Position numbers and translations under genes: made by a program. Shown piece after piece: positions 54,664 to 63,985 of a DNA stretch of 64,000 nt (within the stretch, counting starts at the first letter, position 1; each line of letters opens with the position of its first letter). Below the pieces are notes generated by a model. It had not been told where the DNA came from. It saw only the letters and a list, made by a program, of their open reading frames with translations, and did not search any database. Source of the DNA: Chlorobaculum tepidum TLS (GTDB lineage: Bacteria; Bacteroidota; Chlorobiia; Chlorobiales; Chlorobiaceae); the NCBI RefSeq assembly GCF_000006985.1, contig NC_002932.3:1227109-1291108 (forward strand), in the 5' to 3' direction.

Positions 54664-55263
54664 ATGGAAACAAGAGCATTGTCTGTAAACCTTCGCGAGG
54701 TCAAGAAAAACGGGGCCGCAAAACTGCGCCGCCTGGGTCAGGTACCCGCCGTCGTCTACCATAAAGGAGAAGCCACCGTTGCCATCAGCGTCGAGGAAAT
54801 CAGCCTCAACAAGCTTGTTCACTCGTCTGAGTCGCACATGATCGACCTTCAGTACCCAGATGGAAAGTCTGTCCGCTCGTTCATCAAGGACGTGCAGTTC
54901 GACCCGGTGACCGACCGCGTCATCCACGCCGACTTCCAGCTCTTCTCGACTGACGAAGTGGTTGAAATGGAGGTGCCGATCCACCTCGAAGGCGAGTGCC
55001 CTGGCGTGAAGATCGGTGGCGGCAAGATCCAGATCAACGTGCACACCCTGCCGCTGAAGGGCAAACCTGAGGCTATGCCGGAGCACTTCACCATCGATGT
55101 CTCTGCTCTCGAACTGGGCCAGACCCTGCATATTCGCGATCTTCAGGCAATCGCACCGGAAGGCGTCCAGATTCTCGGTGATGCCGACACATCAGTAGTA
55201 TCAGTTGTAGCTCCGAGGAAAGAGGCTGAAACCGCTGCTGAAGGAGCCACCGCTGAGGCCTGA
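54664..55263 (+). CDS. rplY: 50S ribosomal protein L25 (long Ctc form)
   Basis: Binds 5S rRNA. The 199-residue protein has the L25 N-terminal domain (about residues 1-95: LREVKKNGAAKLRRLGQVPAV, VQFDPVTDRVIHADF) and the C-terminal TL5/Ctc extension with HTLPLKGKPEAMPEHFTIDVS in shorter pieces. The C-terminus ends with an Ala/Glu-rich tail. Coupling with prs is common in many bacteria. A clear terminator follows. Confidence 0.95.
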   Translation: METRALSVNLREVKKNGAAKLRRLGQVPAVVYHKGEATVAISVEEISLNKLVHSSESHMIDLQYPDGKSVRSFIKDVQFDPVTDRVIHADFQLFSTDEVVEMEVPIHLEGECPGVKIGGGKIQINVHTLPLKGKPEAMPEHFTIDVSALELGQTLHIRDLQAIAPEGVQILGDADTSVVSVVAPRKEAETAAEGATAEA

Positions 55264-55290
55264 TTCACCTTCGAACGATTTGCAAATTCA

Positions 55291-55326
55291 AAAAAGCCAC
55301 CTTTTTCAAAAAAGGCGGCTTTTTTT
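55291..55326 (+). terminator. rho-independent terminator after rplY
   Basis: AAAAAGCCACCTTTTT (55291-55306) and AAAAAGGCGGCTTTTT form a long stem with one mismatch and a tiny loop, ending in seven or more T. Confidence 0.92.
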
Positions 55327-55414
55327 ACGGATTGCCGTTTGCAAATCGTGCAGCAAGTGTCGTTTTTTGGGTAACTTGAGGACATTTTGAGACTGATTCA
55401 TTCATCTATTCCCG

Positions 55415-56899
55415 ATGGTTGCGCAACGAGCAAATAAGTCATCCATACCAGCCCTGTACCGCATCGTGCCGGGCCTTGGCCTTCTGAGCGCAGGCAAACG
55501 CTCTTCGGGCCTCTTTTACCTGCTGGCGACGCTGGCGTTTTTCGCCCTGTTCGCGGCCAGACTCGACCTCGTCATCATCAGTTTGCGCTCGCTGGCCGCA
55601 GGCGTGACGCTTCTTGTTTTGTCGCCAACCAACTTCAGCCAGATATTCACCATTGAAACCCTCGAATTCTGGATTGCCGCGCTCTACCTCATCATTGTTC
55701 CCTTCCTGCTCCTGCGCTTTTCCGTGCGTTCGTACCGCAAGGTGCTCAAGGAAAAAGATCAATCTCAATCCGGTGAAGCGAGCCTCTGGCAGCTCGGCAT
55801 GATTTCGTTCAAGCGCAATGGCATTTCGGTGGCGGCGTCGATGGTGATTTTCGTGCTCTACTCGGTCGCCTTCCTCGCGCCGCTGCTTTCGCCCTTCAGC
55901 CCCTACGACCAGCAGGACTTCCTGGTCACCGCCTACCAGCCGCCGCTGACGCGCCTTGACGCGCTGGTGCTCCGCCAGCACCAGACGATGGTCATGCCGC
56001 TTCGTCCCGGCAGCGACATGGCTTCCAAAGCAGCCAACACCCTGATTCTCGACAGCCAGAAGCTCCGGTCGCGCAACGAGGAGCATAACCTGAAGTTCGT
56101 GAACAGCTACCGCATCGAAAGCAACGAGCTCCTCTACCGGCAAGGCATGAGGGAAAAAAGCCTGCCGATCGATCAGCTCGTCAACGTTTCCGGAAGCAGC
56201 CAGAAGCCGGTTTACGCCGTCACGAAAACCTTCCTGCTCGGCACCGACCAGTACGGGCGCGACATCTTCAGCCGCGTCATCTATGGCTCGCGAATCTCGC
56301 TCTCCATCGGCTTTCTCGTCGTCCTCATCTCGGTCTCGCTCGGCACGGTCATCGGCATCTCGTCGGGCTACTTCGGCGGCTGGGTGGACAACACGCTCAT
56401 GCGCATCGTCGATGTGCTCATCGCCTTTCCGGCGCTCTTCCTGATTCTCATCATCATCGCCACCTTCGGCAACTCGATCTACCTGATCGTCATCACGCTC
56501 TCGTTCACCGGCTGGATGGGCGTGGCCCGAATCGTGCGCGGACAGGTGCTCTCGCTCAAGGAGCAGGAGTTCATCCTGGCGGCCAAATCGCTCGGACTTT
56601 CCAACCTGCGCATCATCTTCCGCCATCTGTTGCCCAACACGCTGACGCCGGTAATCGTGGCCGCTACGCTCCGCATCGGCAGTATCATTCTGACCGAAGC
56701 GGGCCTCTCCTTCCTCGGCCTCGGCGTGCAACCGCCAACGCCAAGCTGGGGCAACATCATCAACGAAGGGCGCGACAGCTTGCTCAACCACTGGTGGATT
56801 TCAACCTTCCCCGGCGTGGCAATCCTGACCACCGTAGTCTGCTTCAACCTCATCGGCGACGGCATCCGCGACGCCCTCGATCCGAGGATGCGCGGATGA
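55415..56899 (+). CDS. OppC/DppC-type ABC permease with an N-terminal membrane extension
   Basis: Residues from about 255 to 494 are a peptide-type ABC permease (TMs, then the EAA loop AKSLGLSNLRIIFRHLLPNT) with the GTDQYGRDIFSRVIYGSRIS start and the LGLGVQPPTPSWGN and GDGIRDALDPR ends typical of OppC/DppC. The first about 130 residues add two or three further hydrophobic segments and a basic stretch, and residues about 165-250 form a soluble insert. Usual OppC is about 300 residues. No partner permease, ATPase or binding protein is adjacent. Its stop overlaps the Nudix gene by 4 nt. Confidence 0.85.
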   Translation: MVAQRANKSSIPALYRIVPGLGLLSAGKRSSGLFYLLATLAFFALFAARLDLVIISLRSLAAGVTLLVLSPTNFSQIFTIETLEFWIAALYLIIVPFLLLRFSVRSYRKVLKEKDQSQSGEASLWQLGMISFKRNGISVAASMVIFVLYSVAFLAPLLSPFSPYDQQDFLVTAYQPPLTRLDALVLRQHQTMVMPLRPGSDMASKAANTLILDSQKLRSRNEEHNLKFVNSYRIESNELLYRQGMREKSLPIDQLVNVSGSSQKPVYAVTKTFLLGTDQYGRDIFSRVIYGSRISLSIGFLVVLISVSLGTVIGISSGYFGGWVDNTLMRIVDVLIAFPALFLILIIIATFGNSIYLIVITLSFTGWMGVARIVRGQVLSLKEQEFILAAKSLGLSNLRIIFRHLLPNTLTPVIVAATLRIGSIILTEAGLSFLGLGVQPPTPSWGNIINEGRDSLLNHWWISTFPGVAILTTVVCFNLIGDGIRDALDPRMRG

Positions 56900-57483
56900 G
56901 CAGACAAATCAACAACGATCCCGGACGCTGGGAGGTACTCGAATCGATCTACCTCCACCAGAGGCCGTGGCTCACCGTGCGGCAGGATCGTGTGCGGCTT
57001 TCAAGCGGCAAAACGATAGACGACTACTACGTACAGGAATTTCCCCATTGGGTGAACGTGCTGGCCATCACGGAGGAACGTGACGTCGTGCTGATCCGCC
57101 AGTACCGCCACGGCATCGGCGAGGTGTCATGGGAGCTGCCTGCCGGAGTGCTCGATGAAGGAGAATCGCTGCTCGACGGAGCGCAACGGGAGCTGCTCGA
57201 AGAGACCGGCTACAGCGGCGGAACGTGGACGCCCCTGATGGAGCTGAGTGCAAATCCGGCGCTTCAGAACAACATCTCCTACTCGTTCCTCGCTGAGGGC
57301 GTGAGCCTGTCCGGCACGCAGCACCTCGACCCGACCGAAGAGATCACCGTGCACCTGATGCCGCTCGACCGTCTGCGCGAAATCGTGTTTGACGGCGGAA
57401 TGATTCAGGCCCTGCACGCAGCTCCGATACTCAAGTACCTATTGCAAAACAGGTGGGGGGAATCGGTAAAAGGAGAGGGATAG
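56896..57483 (+). CDS. Nudix hydrolase, ADP-ribose pyrophosphatase-like
   Basis: The 195-residue protein has the Nudix box pattern G-x5-E-x7-R-E-x2-E-E-x-G in GVLDEGESLLDG and RELLEETGY. The IRQYRHGIGEVSWELPAG segment before it is typical of ADP-ribose/NDP-sugar hydrolases. The substrate is not proven. The start at 56896 overlaps the permease stop (ATGA); the frame opens at 56794, inside the permease. A 90-aa gene follows 1 nt later. Confidence 0.88.
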   Translation: MSRQINNDPGRWEVLESIYLHQRPWLTVRQDRVRLSSGKTIDDYYVQEFPHWVNVLAITEERDVVLIRQYRHGIGEVSWELPAGVLDEGESLLDGAQRELLEETGYSGGTWTPLMELSANPALQNNISYSFLAEGVSLSGTQHLDPTEEITVHLMPLDRLREIVFDGGMIQALHAAPILKYLLQNRWGESVKGEG

Positions 57484-57484
57484 C

Positions 57485-57757
57485 ATGAAAAAACAGCAGC
57501 AGCTCGATCTGCTCGAAAAGGCGCTGGTCTCGACCGGACACAAAATCAGATATGAAAAGGGCAGTTTCGTCGGAGGCGACTGCCGGGTCAAGGAAAACAT
57601 GATCGTGGTGGTCAACAAGTTCCTGCCGATCGAGGGCAAAATCGCCACACTTGCCGCCGTGCTTCGCAAAATCAATCCGCCCGCCCTCTCGCCCGACGTC
57701 GTCAAAATCATCGACACCGTCGTTCCAACCAATCTTTTCAGCCGCGAAAATATTTAA
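57485..57757 (+). CDS. conserved hypothetical protein, 90 aa
   Basis: A small soluble protein, MKKQQQLDLLEKALVST..., with a CRVKENMIVVVNKFLPIEGK strand-helix pattern and no membrane segment. It starts 1 nt after the Nudix stop and ends in a 4-nt tail-to-tail overlap with comEC. I do not recognise a family. Good codon use and operon position support a real gene. Confidence 0.7.
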   Translation: MKKQQQLDLLEKALVSTGHKIRYEKGSFVGGDCRVKENMIVVVNKFLPIEGKIATLAAVLRKINPPALSPDVVKIIDTVVPTNLFSRENI

Positions 57758-59943
57758 TACCACACCGTCTGCCGACTCCTCGACCTCACCTCAACCTGTG
57801 GCCTTGAGGCGGCATAGCGATTCAGCAATTCGCGTTGTTCGGCGGTCATAAATGGCCCCGGCACGAGCAGCATCCTGCGTGGCCTGGTTTCTGCGATCCA
57901 CGCATCGAGCCGATGCCACTCCTTTCCGGTGAAACGATAGATCCAGAACACCACATCGGCCCCATCCGCCCGTTGCGCTTCCAGCCGCTTCAGCCCCGAC
58001 ACAAGCAGCAGAGAGTGCGACTTGCTGTCGATTCTGAGCACCTTGTCATCCAGCATTCTGATAACGAAACTCCGGTGAGGAGCGGCGCCTGAGGCAGTCG
58101 GCGATACCGGCAGGGATCGTATCACTGAAGCGGGAGAAAAGAGGCTTGCCACCGAAACGGGTGTTGCCAGATTCCAGACACTCGCCTGCTGACGGATTCT
58201 CTCCCAGCTCCCATCGCGCCGTCCGGCATCGACGAGGCAGGTTTCGCCGCTCGACGAAAAGAGCACCGCAACATCCCGGCCCATATTGATTGTCACCACC
58301 TGTGGCGGCTTCTGCACCGGCCTGAGCACCTGATGCCAGAGCAGCATATTCATACCGACAAGGACGAAAAGAGCGAGTCGTCCCCAAGCCCTGTTGACAA
58401 TCGCATAAAAAGCGAATGCGAAGGTGAGGTAGAACACCGCCACATCGAACAGCCCAGGCCGCACCTCCACGCTGGCCAGCGGCAGGCGGCTGAACAGCTC
58501 CGCGCATGACAGGGCGAGACCCGCGAAAAACCATGATGCGGCACCGAAGAGCGAAGCGATCCCGCTGGCGAAACCGTGAAACAGGAACATCGGAAACGAG
58601 GCATACATGGCAAGCGTCGAAAAGAGCACAACCGGCAGGTTGGCCGCGATACCCGACGGGGAAAAGGTGCCGAAATACCAAGCAATCACCGGACTGACAC
58701 CGATCATAGCTGAAAAACCCACGCTGAAGGCGCTCCAGAAAAAATGGGCCAGAGGCCGCAGCACCCCTTTGCCATGTGCCACGACGCCCGACAGGTGCGG
58801 ATAGATGGTGAGAATGCCGAGCACCGCGCCGTTTGTCATCAGAAAGCCGGGCGTCAGAAGGTCGAATGGATCGAACAGAAGAATCAGGAGATCGGCAGCG
58901 GCCAGAGAGTTCACCGGATAACTTTTGCGACCAATCGTGCCGCCAGCGATAATCACGGCGGTCATGACGGAGGCGCGCTTGATCGACGGGGCGTTGCCGG
59001 TCACGAAACTGTAGAGGCCAATCACCGCAACAATGATAAAGAGCGACAACCATCGCCCGGCTTGGGTTACCTTGAGGCGTTGCAGGCAAAGATTGACCGC
59101 ATAGGCCAGGAGCGCCACATGCAGCCCCGAGACGGCCAGCACGTGCGCCGTGCCGGTTCGCCGAAATGCTTCGTACAGCTCTTCCGGCATCAGGTCGCGC
59201 TCGCCAAGCACCATGCCCTTGATAAAGTGCCGCGCGCCGCCCTCGGGAAAGTTGCGGTCAATTGCCGAATTGAGATAGTTGCGAACGGGATTGACGATGC
59301 TTGGCACCACTGAAAAGCCCGGCTTCGGCGGCTCCCGGAGCAGCTGCCACGGACCGGCGCAGAAGATCTGGACATGCGTTCCTTTCAGACGCTCCCGGAA
59401 ACGGGCGTCATATTCGTCCCGGTTTGAAGCGACGGGAATCAACGCAGGACGCCCCTTCACCCTGACGAAATCCCCCTCCTGAAACTGCGGGTCCTCGTCT
59501 CCCGGCATCCGGACAACAACCTTCACCCTGTCCGAAACCCTTGTCGTCTGGCCATCTTCAAACACCTCATTCACCCGCAAACGCAGACGAGCCGTGCCAT
59601 TCCACGCGACCGGGCGGCCATCGACGACTCCGGAGAGAATCACATCCCGCCCGACCCACGAAAGCAGCGATGGTGACGGGGCGAGCCGGTATGATGCCGA
59701 GGCGTGAAACGCGAACGCGCTGAACACCGCCGTCAGATAACATGCCGCTGAAAAAAGGGAAACCGTGCCCGCTGGATGCCGTTTGCGACTGACAAAAAGC
59801 AGCAACGCCGTCACGATGCACGATGCGATGGCGACGCCAAACCAGGCAACGGGAGAAACAGGCAAAAAAATGGCAGCCATGATCCCCGCAACAGCGCAGG
59901 CAAGCAGTCGCACCGAAGGATAGGCCGAAAGGAAATACCGCAC
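57754..59943 (-). CDS. comEC: ComEC/Rec2-type DNA-uptake channel protein
   Basis: The 729-residue membrane protein has N-terminal TMs, an OB-like soluble domain (about residues 95-200, with DVILSGVVDGRPVAWNG), the competence domain with GMVLGERDLMPEELYEAFR and GTAHVLAVSGLHVALL, and about eight further TMs. The C-terminal domain (about 575-729) is beta-lactamase-like but I see no HxHxDH motif, so the nuclease-like function may be absent. It would carry single-stranded DNA across the inner membrane during natural transformation. It converges on the small gene at 57485. Confidence 0.88.
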   Translation of the reverse strand: MRYFLSAYPSVRLLACAVAGIMAAIFLPVSPVAWFGVAIASCIVTALLLFVSRKRHPAGTVSLFSAACYLTAVFSAFAFHASASYRLAPSPSLLSWVGRDVILSGVVDGRPVAWNGTARLRLRVNEVFEDGQTTRVSDRVKVVVRMPGDEDPQFQEGDFVRVKGRPALIPVASNRDEYDARFRERLKGTHVQIFCAGPWQLLREPPKPGFSVVPSIVNPVRNYLNSAIDRNFPEGGARHFIKGMVLGERDLMPEELYEAFRRTGTAHVLAVSGLHVALLAYAVNLCLQRLKVTQAGRWLSLFIIVAVIGLYSFVTGNAPSIKRASVMTAVIIAGGTIGRKSYPVNSLAAADLLILLFDPFDLLTPGFLMTNGAVLGILTIYPHLSGVVAHGKGVLRPLAHFFWSAFSVGFSAMIGVSPVIAWYFGTFSPSGIAANLPVVLFSTLAMYASFPMFLFHGFASGIASLFGAASWFFAGLALSCAELFSRLPLASVEVRPGLFDVAVFYLTFAFAFYAIVNRAWGRLALFVLVGMNMLLWHQVLRPVQKPPQVVTINMGRDVAVLFSSSGETCLVDAGRRDGSWERIRQQASVWNLATPVSVASLFSPASVIRSLPVSPTASGAAPHRSFVIRMLDDKVLRIDSKSHSLLLVSGLKRLEAQRADGADVVFWIYRFTGKEWHRLDAWIAETRPRRMLLVPGPFMTAEQRELLNRYAASRPQVEVRSRSRQTVWY

Positions 59944-59962
59944 AATCAGGGGTTTATGACGG

Positions 59963-59991
59963 TTATTTCAGAAGTTATGCAATCGTATAAT
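59963..59991 (+). promoter_or_regulatory. probable promoter of metF
   Basis: TTATTT (59963-59968) and a perfect TATAAT (59986-59991) are 17 nt apart, about 50 nt upstream of the start codon. Confidence 0.5.
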
Positions 59992-60041
59992 TTAGTATAT
60001 TCCGGTCATTTTCTGTTCAACCAGCAAAAATTCACACCCGG

Positions 60042-60914
60042 ATGCTTGTCAAAGAGATTTTCGATGCACGAACCGAACCGGTATTCAGCCTGGAATTTTT
60101 CCCCCCGAAAAAGCAGGACGACTGGGACAAACTCTTTGAAACCATCTCGAACCTCTTCCCTCTCGATCCCTCGTATGTGAGCGTTACCTATGGCGCGGGC
60201 GGTTCAACGCGAGAACGCACACACAATCTGGTTACGCGGATTCAGCAAGAGACCGGCCTGACGGTGGTTTCGCACCTCACCTGTATCGGCGCTGAGAAGA
60301 GCGAAATCGAAAGCGTCCTGCAAAACTATCGGGAGCACGGCATCACCAACGTGCTGGCCCTGCGCGGCGACAAACCCGCCGACATCACGACGCTTGAAGA
60401 GGCGACCAAAGACTTTCCACACGCCATCGACCTGGTAAAATTCATCAAGGAGAATTTCCCGGAAATGGGCATCGGCGTCGCAGGCTTCCCCGAAGGCCAC
60501 CCCGAAACGCCGAACCGGATGAAGGAGCTGGAATTCCTCAAAGAGAAGGTTGACGCGGGCGCGGACTACATCGTCACGCAGCTCTTCTTCGACAACCACG
60601 ACTATTTCGACTACGTCGAGCGCTGCGAGCTGGCAGGCATCACCGTGCCGATCATCCCCGGCATCATGCCGATCATGAGCAAAAAAGGGATGATCCGCAT
60701 GTGCGAACTCGCCCTCGGCTCAAGAATCCCGTCAAAGCTGTTGCGCAAAGTACTCGAGGCGGCGGATGACAAAGAGGTCGCCGAAATCGGCGTCGAATGG
60801 GCCACCAACCAGGTGCAGGAACTGCTGGATCACAAAGTCAAGGGCGTCCACTTCTACACTCTCAACCTCTCCGAAGCCACGCTGAAGATTTTCCGGAATC
60901 TGAAGCGAGGGTAA
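60042..60914 (+). CDS. metF: 5,10-methylenetetrahydrofolate reductase
   Basis: This FAD-dependent enzyme reduces methylene-THF to methyl-THF for methionine synthesis. The 290-residue TIM-barrel protein has FSLEFFPPKK, VSVTYGAGGS, LRGDKP, AGFPEGHPE and the DYIVTQLFFDNHDYFDYV stretch, all typical of bacterial MetF. The C-terminus GVHFYTLN is also conserved. It appears to be a single gene. Confidence 0.96.
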   Translation: MLVKEIFDARTEPVFSLEFFPPKKQDDWDKLFETISNLFPLDPSYVSVTYGAGGSTRERTHNLVTRIQQETGLTVVSHLTCIGAEKSEIESVLQNYREHGITNVLALRGDKPADITTLEEATKDFPHAIDLVKFIKENFPEMGIGVAGFPEGHPETPNRMKELEFLKEKVDAGADYIVTQLFFDNHDYFDYVERCELAGITVPIIPGIMPIMSKKGMIRMCELALGSRIPSKLLRKVLEAADDKEVAEIGVEWATNQVQELLDHKVKGVHFYTLNLSEATLKIFRNLKRG

Positions 60915-61149
60915 GTAATCATGGTTCTTCGCAGAATTTCGTGGGTGGCATGAAGGATGCTCACATGACCATCCCTGATAAACAAGTTTAACAGTTCAGT
61001 CAAAGAAATTTATAACTCATCATATGATAAAGAGTTAAGGTGATTTATCCTTTGGCCGGACACTCTTTGCAGAGCGCATTCGTTTTGGCCGTGCCTCAGT
61101 CGATTGACCCATATTCACCATTTACCCACGATAATCTGAGAAGAGCCAA

Positions 61150-62259
61150 TTATTTAAACCCAATCGCCGGATAACCCACCCAATGCCTCTGCGTAGCAAT
61201 CGCCGTCTCCCCCATCCCCAAATCATCGACTTGCAGATGCGGCTGGCTGATGCTTGTAGCGTAGGCTATCGGCACTCCCGATAACGGAGCGCTTTTTTCG
61301 AGCTTCTGGAGATCGAGCGCCGTCAACAAGCCGACAGGAATGGCAAAGCGGCCACACCAGCTCCATCGGGATTTTTTGAAATCATTGGGATCGGTTGTTG
61401 AAGCATAAAACCGGGCGATGTTCTTTTCGGTCAATTCTGACTCGAAACTATGGCTGATAATTTCCCGGTCATGCGCCTCGGCCAGCGCGTTTGCTTTGCC
61501 GCCGGTTCCGTAATACGCGAAGTTGCGCCCATCCCAATCCTCATCGCCGTAATGCACAGCATCGGACGAAATGAGCAAGGCAACATCTTTTCCCCAGCGC
61601 AAATTATTTTTTTTCATCACGGCAAACAACGCCTTGGCAAAATGCTGACTGACGATCTGCATCCGTTCAAAATCCATGAAAGGCACCAGAATGCTGATGA
61701 TTTCAACATTCCTGTTCTGGTATTGCAGAAACGGAATCAGCGCCTCAACGGAATATTCCTCGCTCTGCATCGGATCGTGCACAATCGCCATGCCGCGGGG
61801 CAAGCGTTCGAGAATTTCATCCCGCAGCGGAGAAACTTTCACGTTTCCGTACGGGCCGCGCCATGAGCTGAAGCTGTCGAAGATGAGTTGATTTTCGAGA
61901 TGATAGCGCCACGCGGTATGGGCGACGCCAAAGATGATGACCGTCTTTGCCTTGATATTCTGCAGTACGGCTGGATAGAGCCAGCCCGCGTAAGTATAAT
62001 CGTCGTGCGGACAGATCGCCGCCCGCCACGCCGTTCCCGCCGGTTGCTGCGTTCGAACCAGATCATCGTGATTCAGCGCCCTAATTCGCGCCATCACTGA
62101 ATCCATCTGCCAGGCCCGATGCGCAAACCCAACCGTATCAGCCAGGGCGCGTGTCGATGGTTCAGCATCAGTTCGGGCAAACAATGAGCTGCTCGCGAGA
62201 ATCATCCCGAAAAACAGGCATATCGAAATAACGGTGCGCATTTCAGTTCGCTTTATCAT
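61150..62259 (-). CDS. exported Memo-family (AmmeMemoRadiSam protein B-like) protein
   Basis: From 62259 (MIKRTEMRTVISICLFFG) the protein has a signal peptide or N-terminal anchor ending near LFA and a mature domain of about 340 residues. The Memo pattern is visible in PHDDYTYAGWLYPAVL, GVAHTAWR, EYSVEALIPFLQYQ and SSDAVHYGDEDW. Memo proteins are related to extradiol dioxygenases, and bacterial ones usually sit with AMMECR1 and radical SAM genes, which are absent here. An exported form is unusual. ATG 62241 is an alternative start. Confidence 0.75.
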   Translation of the reverse strand: MIKRTEMRTVISICLFFGMILASSSLFARTDAEPSTRALADTVGFAHRAWQMDSVMARIRALNHDDLVRTQQPAGTAWRAAICPHDDYTYAGWLYPAVLQNIKAKTVIIFGVAHTAWRYHLENQLIFDSFSSWRGPYGNVKVSPLRDEILERLPRGMAIVHDPMQSEEYSVEALIPFLQYQNRNVEIISILVPFMDFERMQIVSQHFAKALFAVMKKNNLRWGKDVALLISSDAVHYGDEDWDGRNFAYYGTGGKANALAEAHDREIISHSFESELTEKNIARFYASTTDPNDFKKSRWSWCGRFAIPVGLLTALDLQKLEKSAPLSGVPIAYATSISQPHLQVDDLGMGETAIATQRHWVGYPAIGFK

Positions 62260-62353
62260 GCTTCTGCATGGTGAACGGTGGCGCTTTCGCAAAATGTCAA
62301 TGGACGGAAGTGAACGTGAAGCATTGTTATCCACCTCGTCCATTTGATCGCTC

Positions 62354-63604
62354 TTACAGTTCGTTCTGCACGAGCTGTTCGTAGGTTTCGCGGCGGCGGG
62401 TCAGCGTGACTTCGTCGCCATCGACCATCACCTCGGCTGGACGGAGACGGCCGTTGTAGTTGCTGCTCATCACCGCGCCGTATGCGCCGGATGAGAGCAC
62501 GGCGAGGAGTTCGCCTTCCGGGGCGTCGTCGATGGTGCGGTGGCGAGCAAAGAAGTCGCTCGATTCGCAGATCGGACCAACCACGTCGGCTACGACACTC
62601 CTGTCATGCTGTTTGACCGAGAGCACTTCATGGTGCGACTGGTAAAGCGCCGGACGGATCAGCTCGGTCATACCTGCATCGACAATGAAAAACTCCTTGC
62701 CGATCTGGTTTTTCTTGCGGTACAGAATCTTGGTCACAATCACCGAAGCGTTGGCCGCAATGAACCGGCCTGGCTCGAAAATGACCGTCACGCCCTTGTC
62801 CTGGAGCATCGGAATGAGCTTTTCGGCAAATTTCGTGATCGGCGGGGCGGGTTTCTGCGGATCATAGGTCACCGGGAAACCACCACCGAGATCGAGCCAT
62901 TTGATGTCGAAACCGAGGTGCCGCGCCGATTCGAGCACTTCGAGCAGCTTCTGCGTGGCGGCGACATAGTACTCCGGATCGAAAATCTGCGAGCCGATGT
63001 GCATGTCGAGGCCGTGCAGTTCAAGGTTCGGCAGCGTTTTGAACAGCTCGAACACCTCGCCAAGTCCGGCTTCATCGATACCGAACTTCTCCTTGCTGTC
63101 GCCGGTGGTGATATACGGATGAGTCTCGGCGGTGACGTTGGGGTTGATCCTGACACCGACCTGCGCAACCTTGCCGAGGTGCTCGGCGACGCTGTTGATC
63201 GCCTTGAGCTCGGAGATCGACTCGGCCTTGATCATCATCACGCCCGAGGTTAGGCCATACTTGATTTCCGCCTCGCTCTTGCCGACGCCGGCCATGATGA
63301 TTTTGTTGGCAGGAACTCCGGCTGTGAGGGCGCGGTAAAGTTCGCCGCCGGAGTTGACATCGCAGCCACACCCCTCTTCGGCAAGCGTGCGGATAACAGC
63401 AAGGTTGAAGTTCGCTTTGACCGAGTAGCAGGTGAAGTGCGGCAGAGAGGCAAAAGCCTCCTCGAACGAGCGGTACTGACTGACCAGGCTCTGCCGGCTG
63501 GTCACGAAAAGCGGAGTTCCGAACTGTCGGGCAAGCTCGTCGAGCGCGACCGATTCACAGCAGAGGATTCCGTCGGAAAATGAGAAAAAATGACTATCCA
63601 GCAC
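62354..63604 (-). CDS. lysA: diaminopimelate decarboxylase
   Basis: The last step of lysine synthesis, PLP-dependent. The 416-residue protein has CYSVKANFN with the PLP lysine, GCGCDVNSGGEL-like segment (short form CDVNSGGEL), GLDMHIGSQI, LDLGGGFPV, FEPGRFI, and the substrate-end CESSDFFA. All LysA motifs are present in order. It diverges from rpmG. Confidence 0.96.
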   Translation of the reverse strand: MLDSHFFSFSDGILCCESVALDELARQFGTPLFVTSRQSLVSQYRSFEEAFASLPHFTCYSVKANFNLAVIRTLAEEGCGCDVNSGGELYRALTAGVPANKIIMAGVGKSEAEIKYGLTSGVMMIKAESISELKAINSVAEHLGKVAQVGVRINPNVTAETHPYITTGDSKEKFGIDEAGLGEVFELFKTLPNLELHGLDMHIGSQIFDPEYYVAATQKLLEVLESARHLGFDIKWLDLGGGFPVTYDPQKPAPPITKFAEKLIPMLQDKGVTVIFEPGRFIAANASVIVTKILYRKKNQIGKEFFIVDAGMTELIRPALYQSHHEVLSVKQHDRSVVADVVGPICESSDFFARHRTIDDAPEGELLAVLSSGAYGAVMSSNYNGRLRPAEVMVDGDEVTLTRRRETYEQLVQNEL

Positions 63605-63686
63605 GATACGCCTTGATTTTGGGTAATTAATGAAAAGAGTATCAATAATAGCGTTTCCTGAACTCGAAACAAAAAAACGGCAGTGC

Positions 63687-63715
63687 TTGCATAATAGGGT
63701 CGCCTGCTGTATATT
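63687..63715 (+). promoter_or_regulatory. sigma-70-like promoter of rpmG
   Basis: TTGCAT (63687-63692) and TATATT (63710-63715) are exactly 17 nt apart, 38 nt upstream of the rpmG start. Confidence 0.65.
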
Positions 63716-63752
63716 TGTTGCTATTTAAATAACTAACTGACCGACGCTACTC

Positions 63753-63935
63753 ATGGCAAAAGGGAAAGAGAACAGAATCGTGATTACGCTCGAGTGCACC
63801 GAAGCGAAAAAAGAGGGCGTGCCCGTTTCGCGGTACACCACGACCAAGAACAAAAAAAATACAACGGAGCGCCTCATTCTCAAAAAATACAACCCGAATC
63901 TGAAAAGGCACACTGAGCACAAAGAGATCAAGTAA
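63753..63935 (+). CDS. rpmG: 50S ribosomal protein L33
   Basis: The 60-residue basic protein starts [19 protein letters not shown] and has the L33 pattern [16 protein letters not shown], then [16 protein letters not shown]. The zinc-binding cysteine pairs of some L33 proteins are absent apart from one Cys, so this is the zinc-free form. A hairpin follows. Confidence 0.95.
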   Translation: MAKGKENRIVITLECTEAKKEGVPVSRYTTTKNKKNTTERLILKKYNPNLKRHTEHKEIK

Positions 63936-63946
63936 TTAGCATTATC

Positions 63947-63985
63947 GTCAAAAAGAGCTTATCTTGGCAATGAGCCTTTTTTGAC
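63947..63985 (+). terminator. hairpin terminator after rpmG
   Basis: GTCAAAAAGAGCTTAT and its near-complement ATGAGCCTTTTTTGAC form a stem of about 15 bp with small mismatches and a T6 run on the right arm. Confidence 0.6.

Noticed and set aside
55439..56791. 450-codon open frame on the minus strand inside the OppC-like gene
   Set aside because: It lies antisense to a clear permease gene. Its translation is rich in Glu, Asp, Arg and His with no recognisable motif, as expected for the complement of GC-rich membrane-protein codons.
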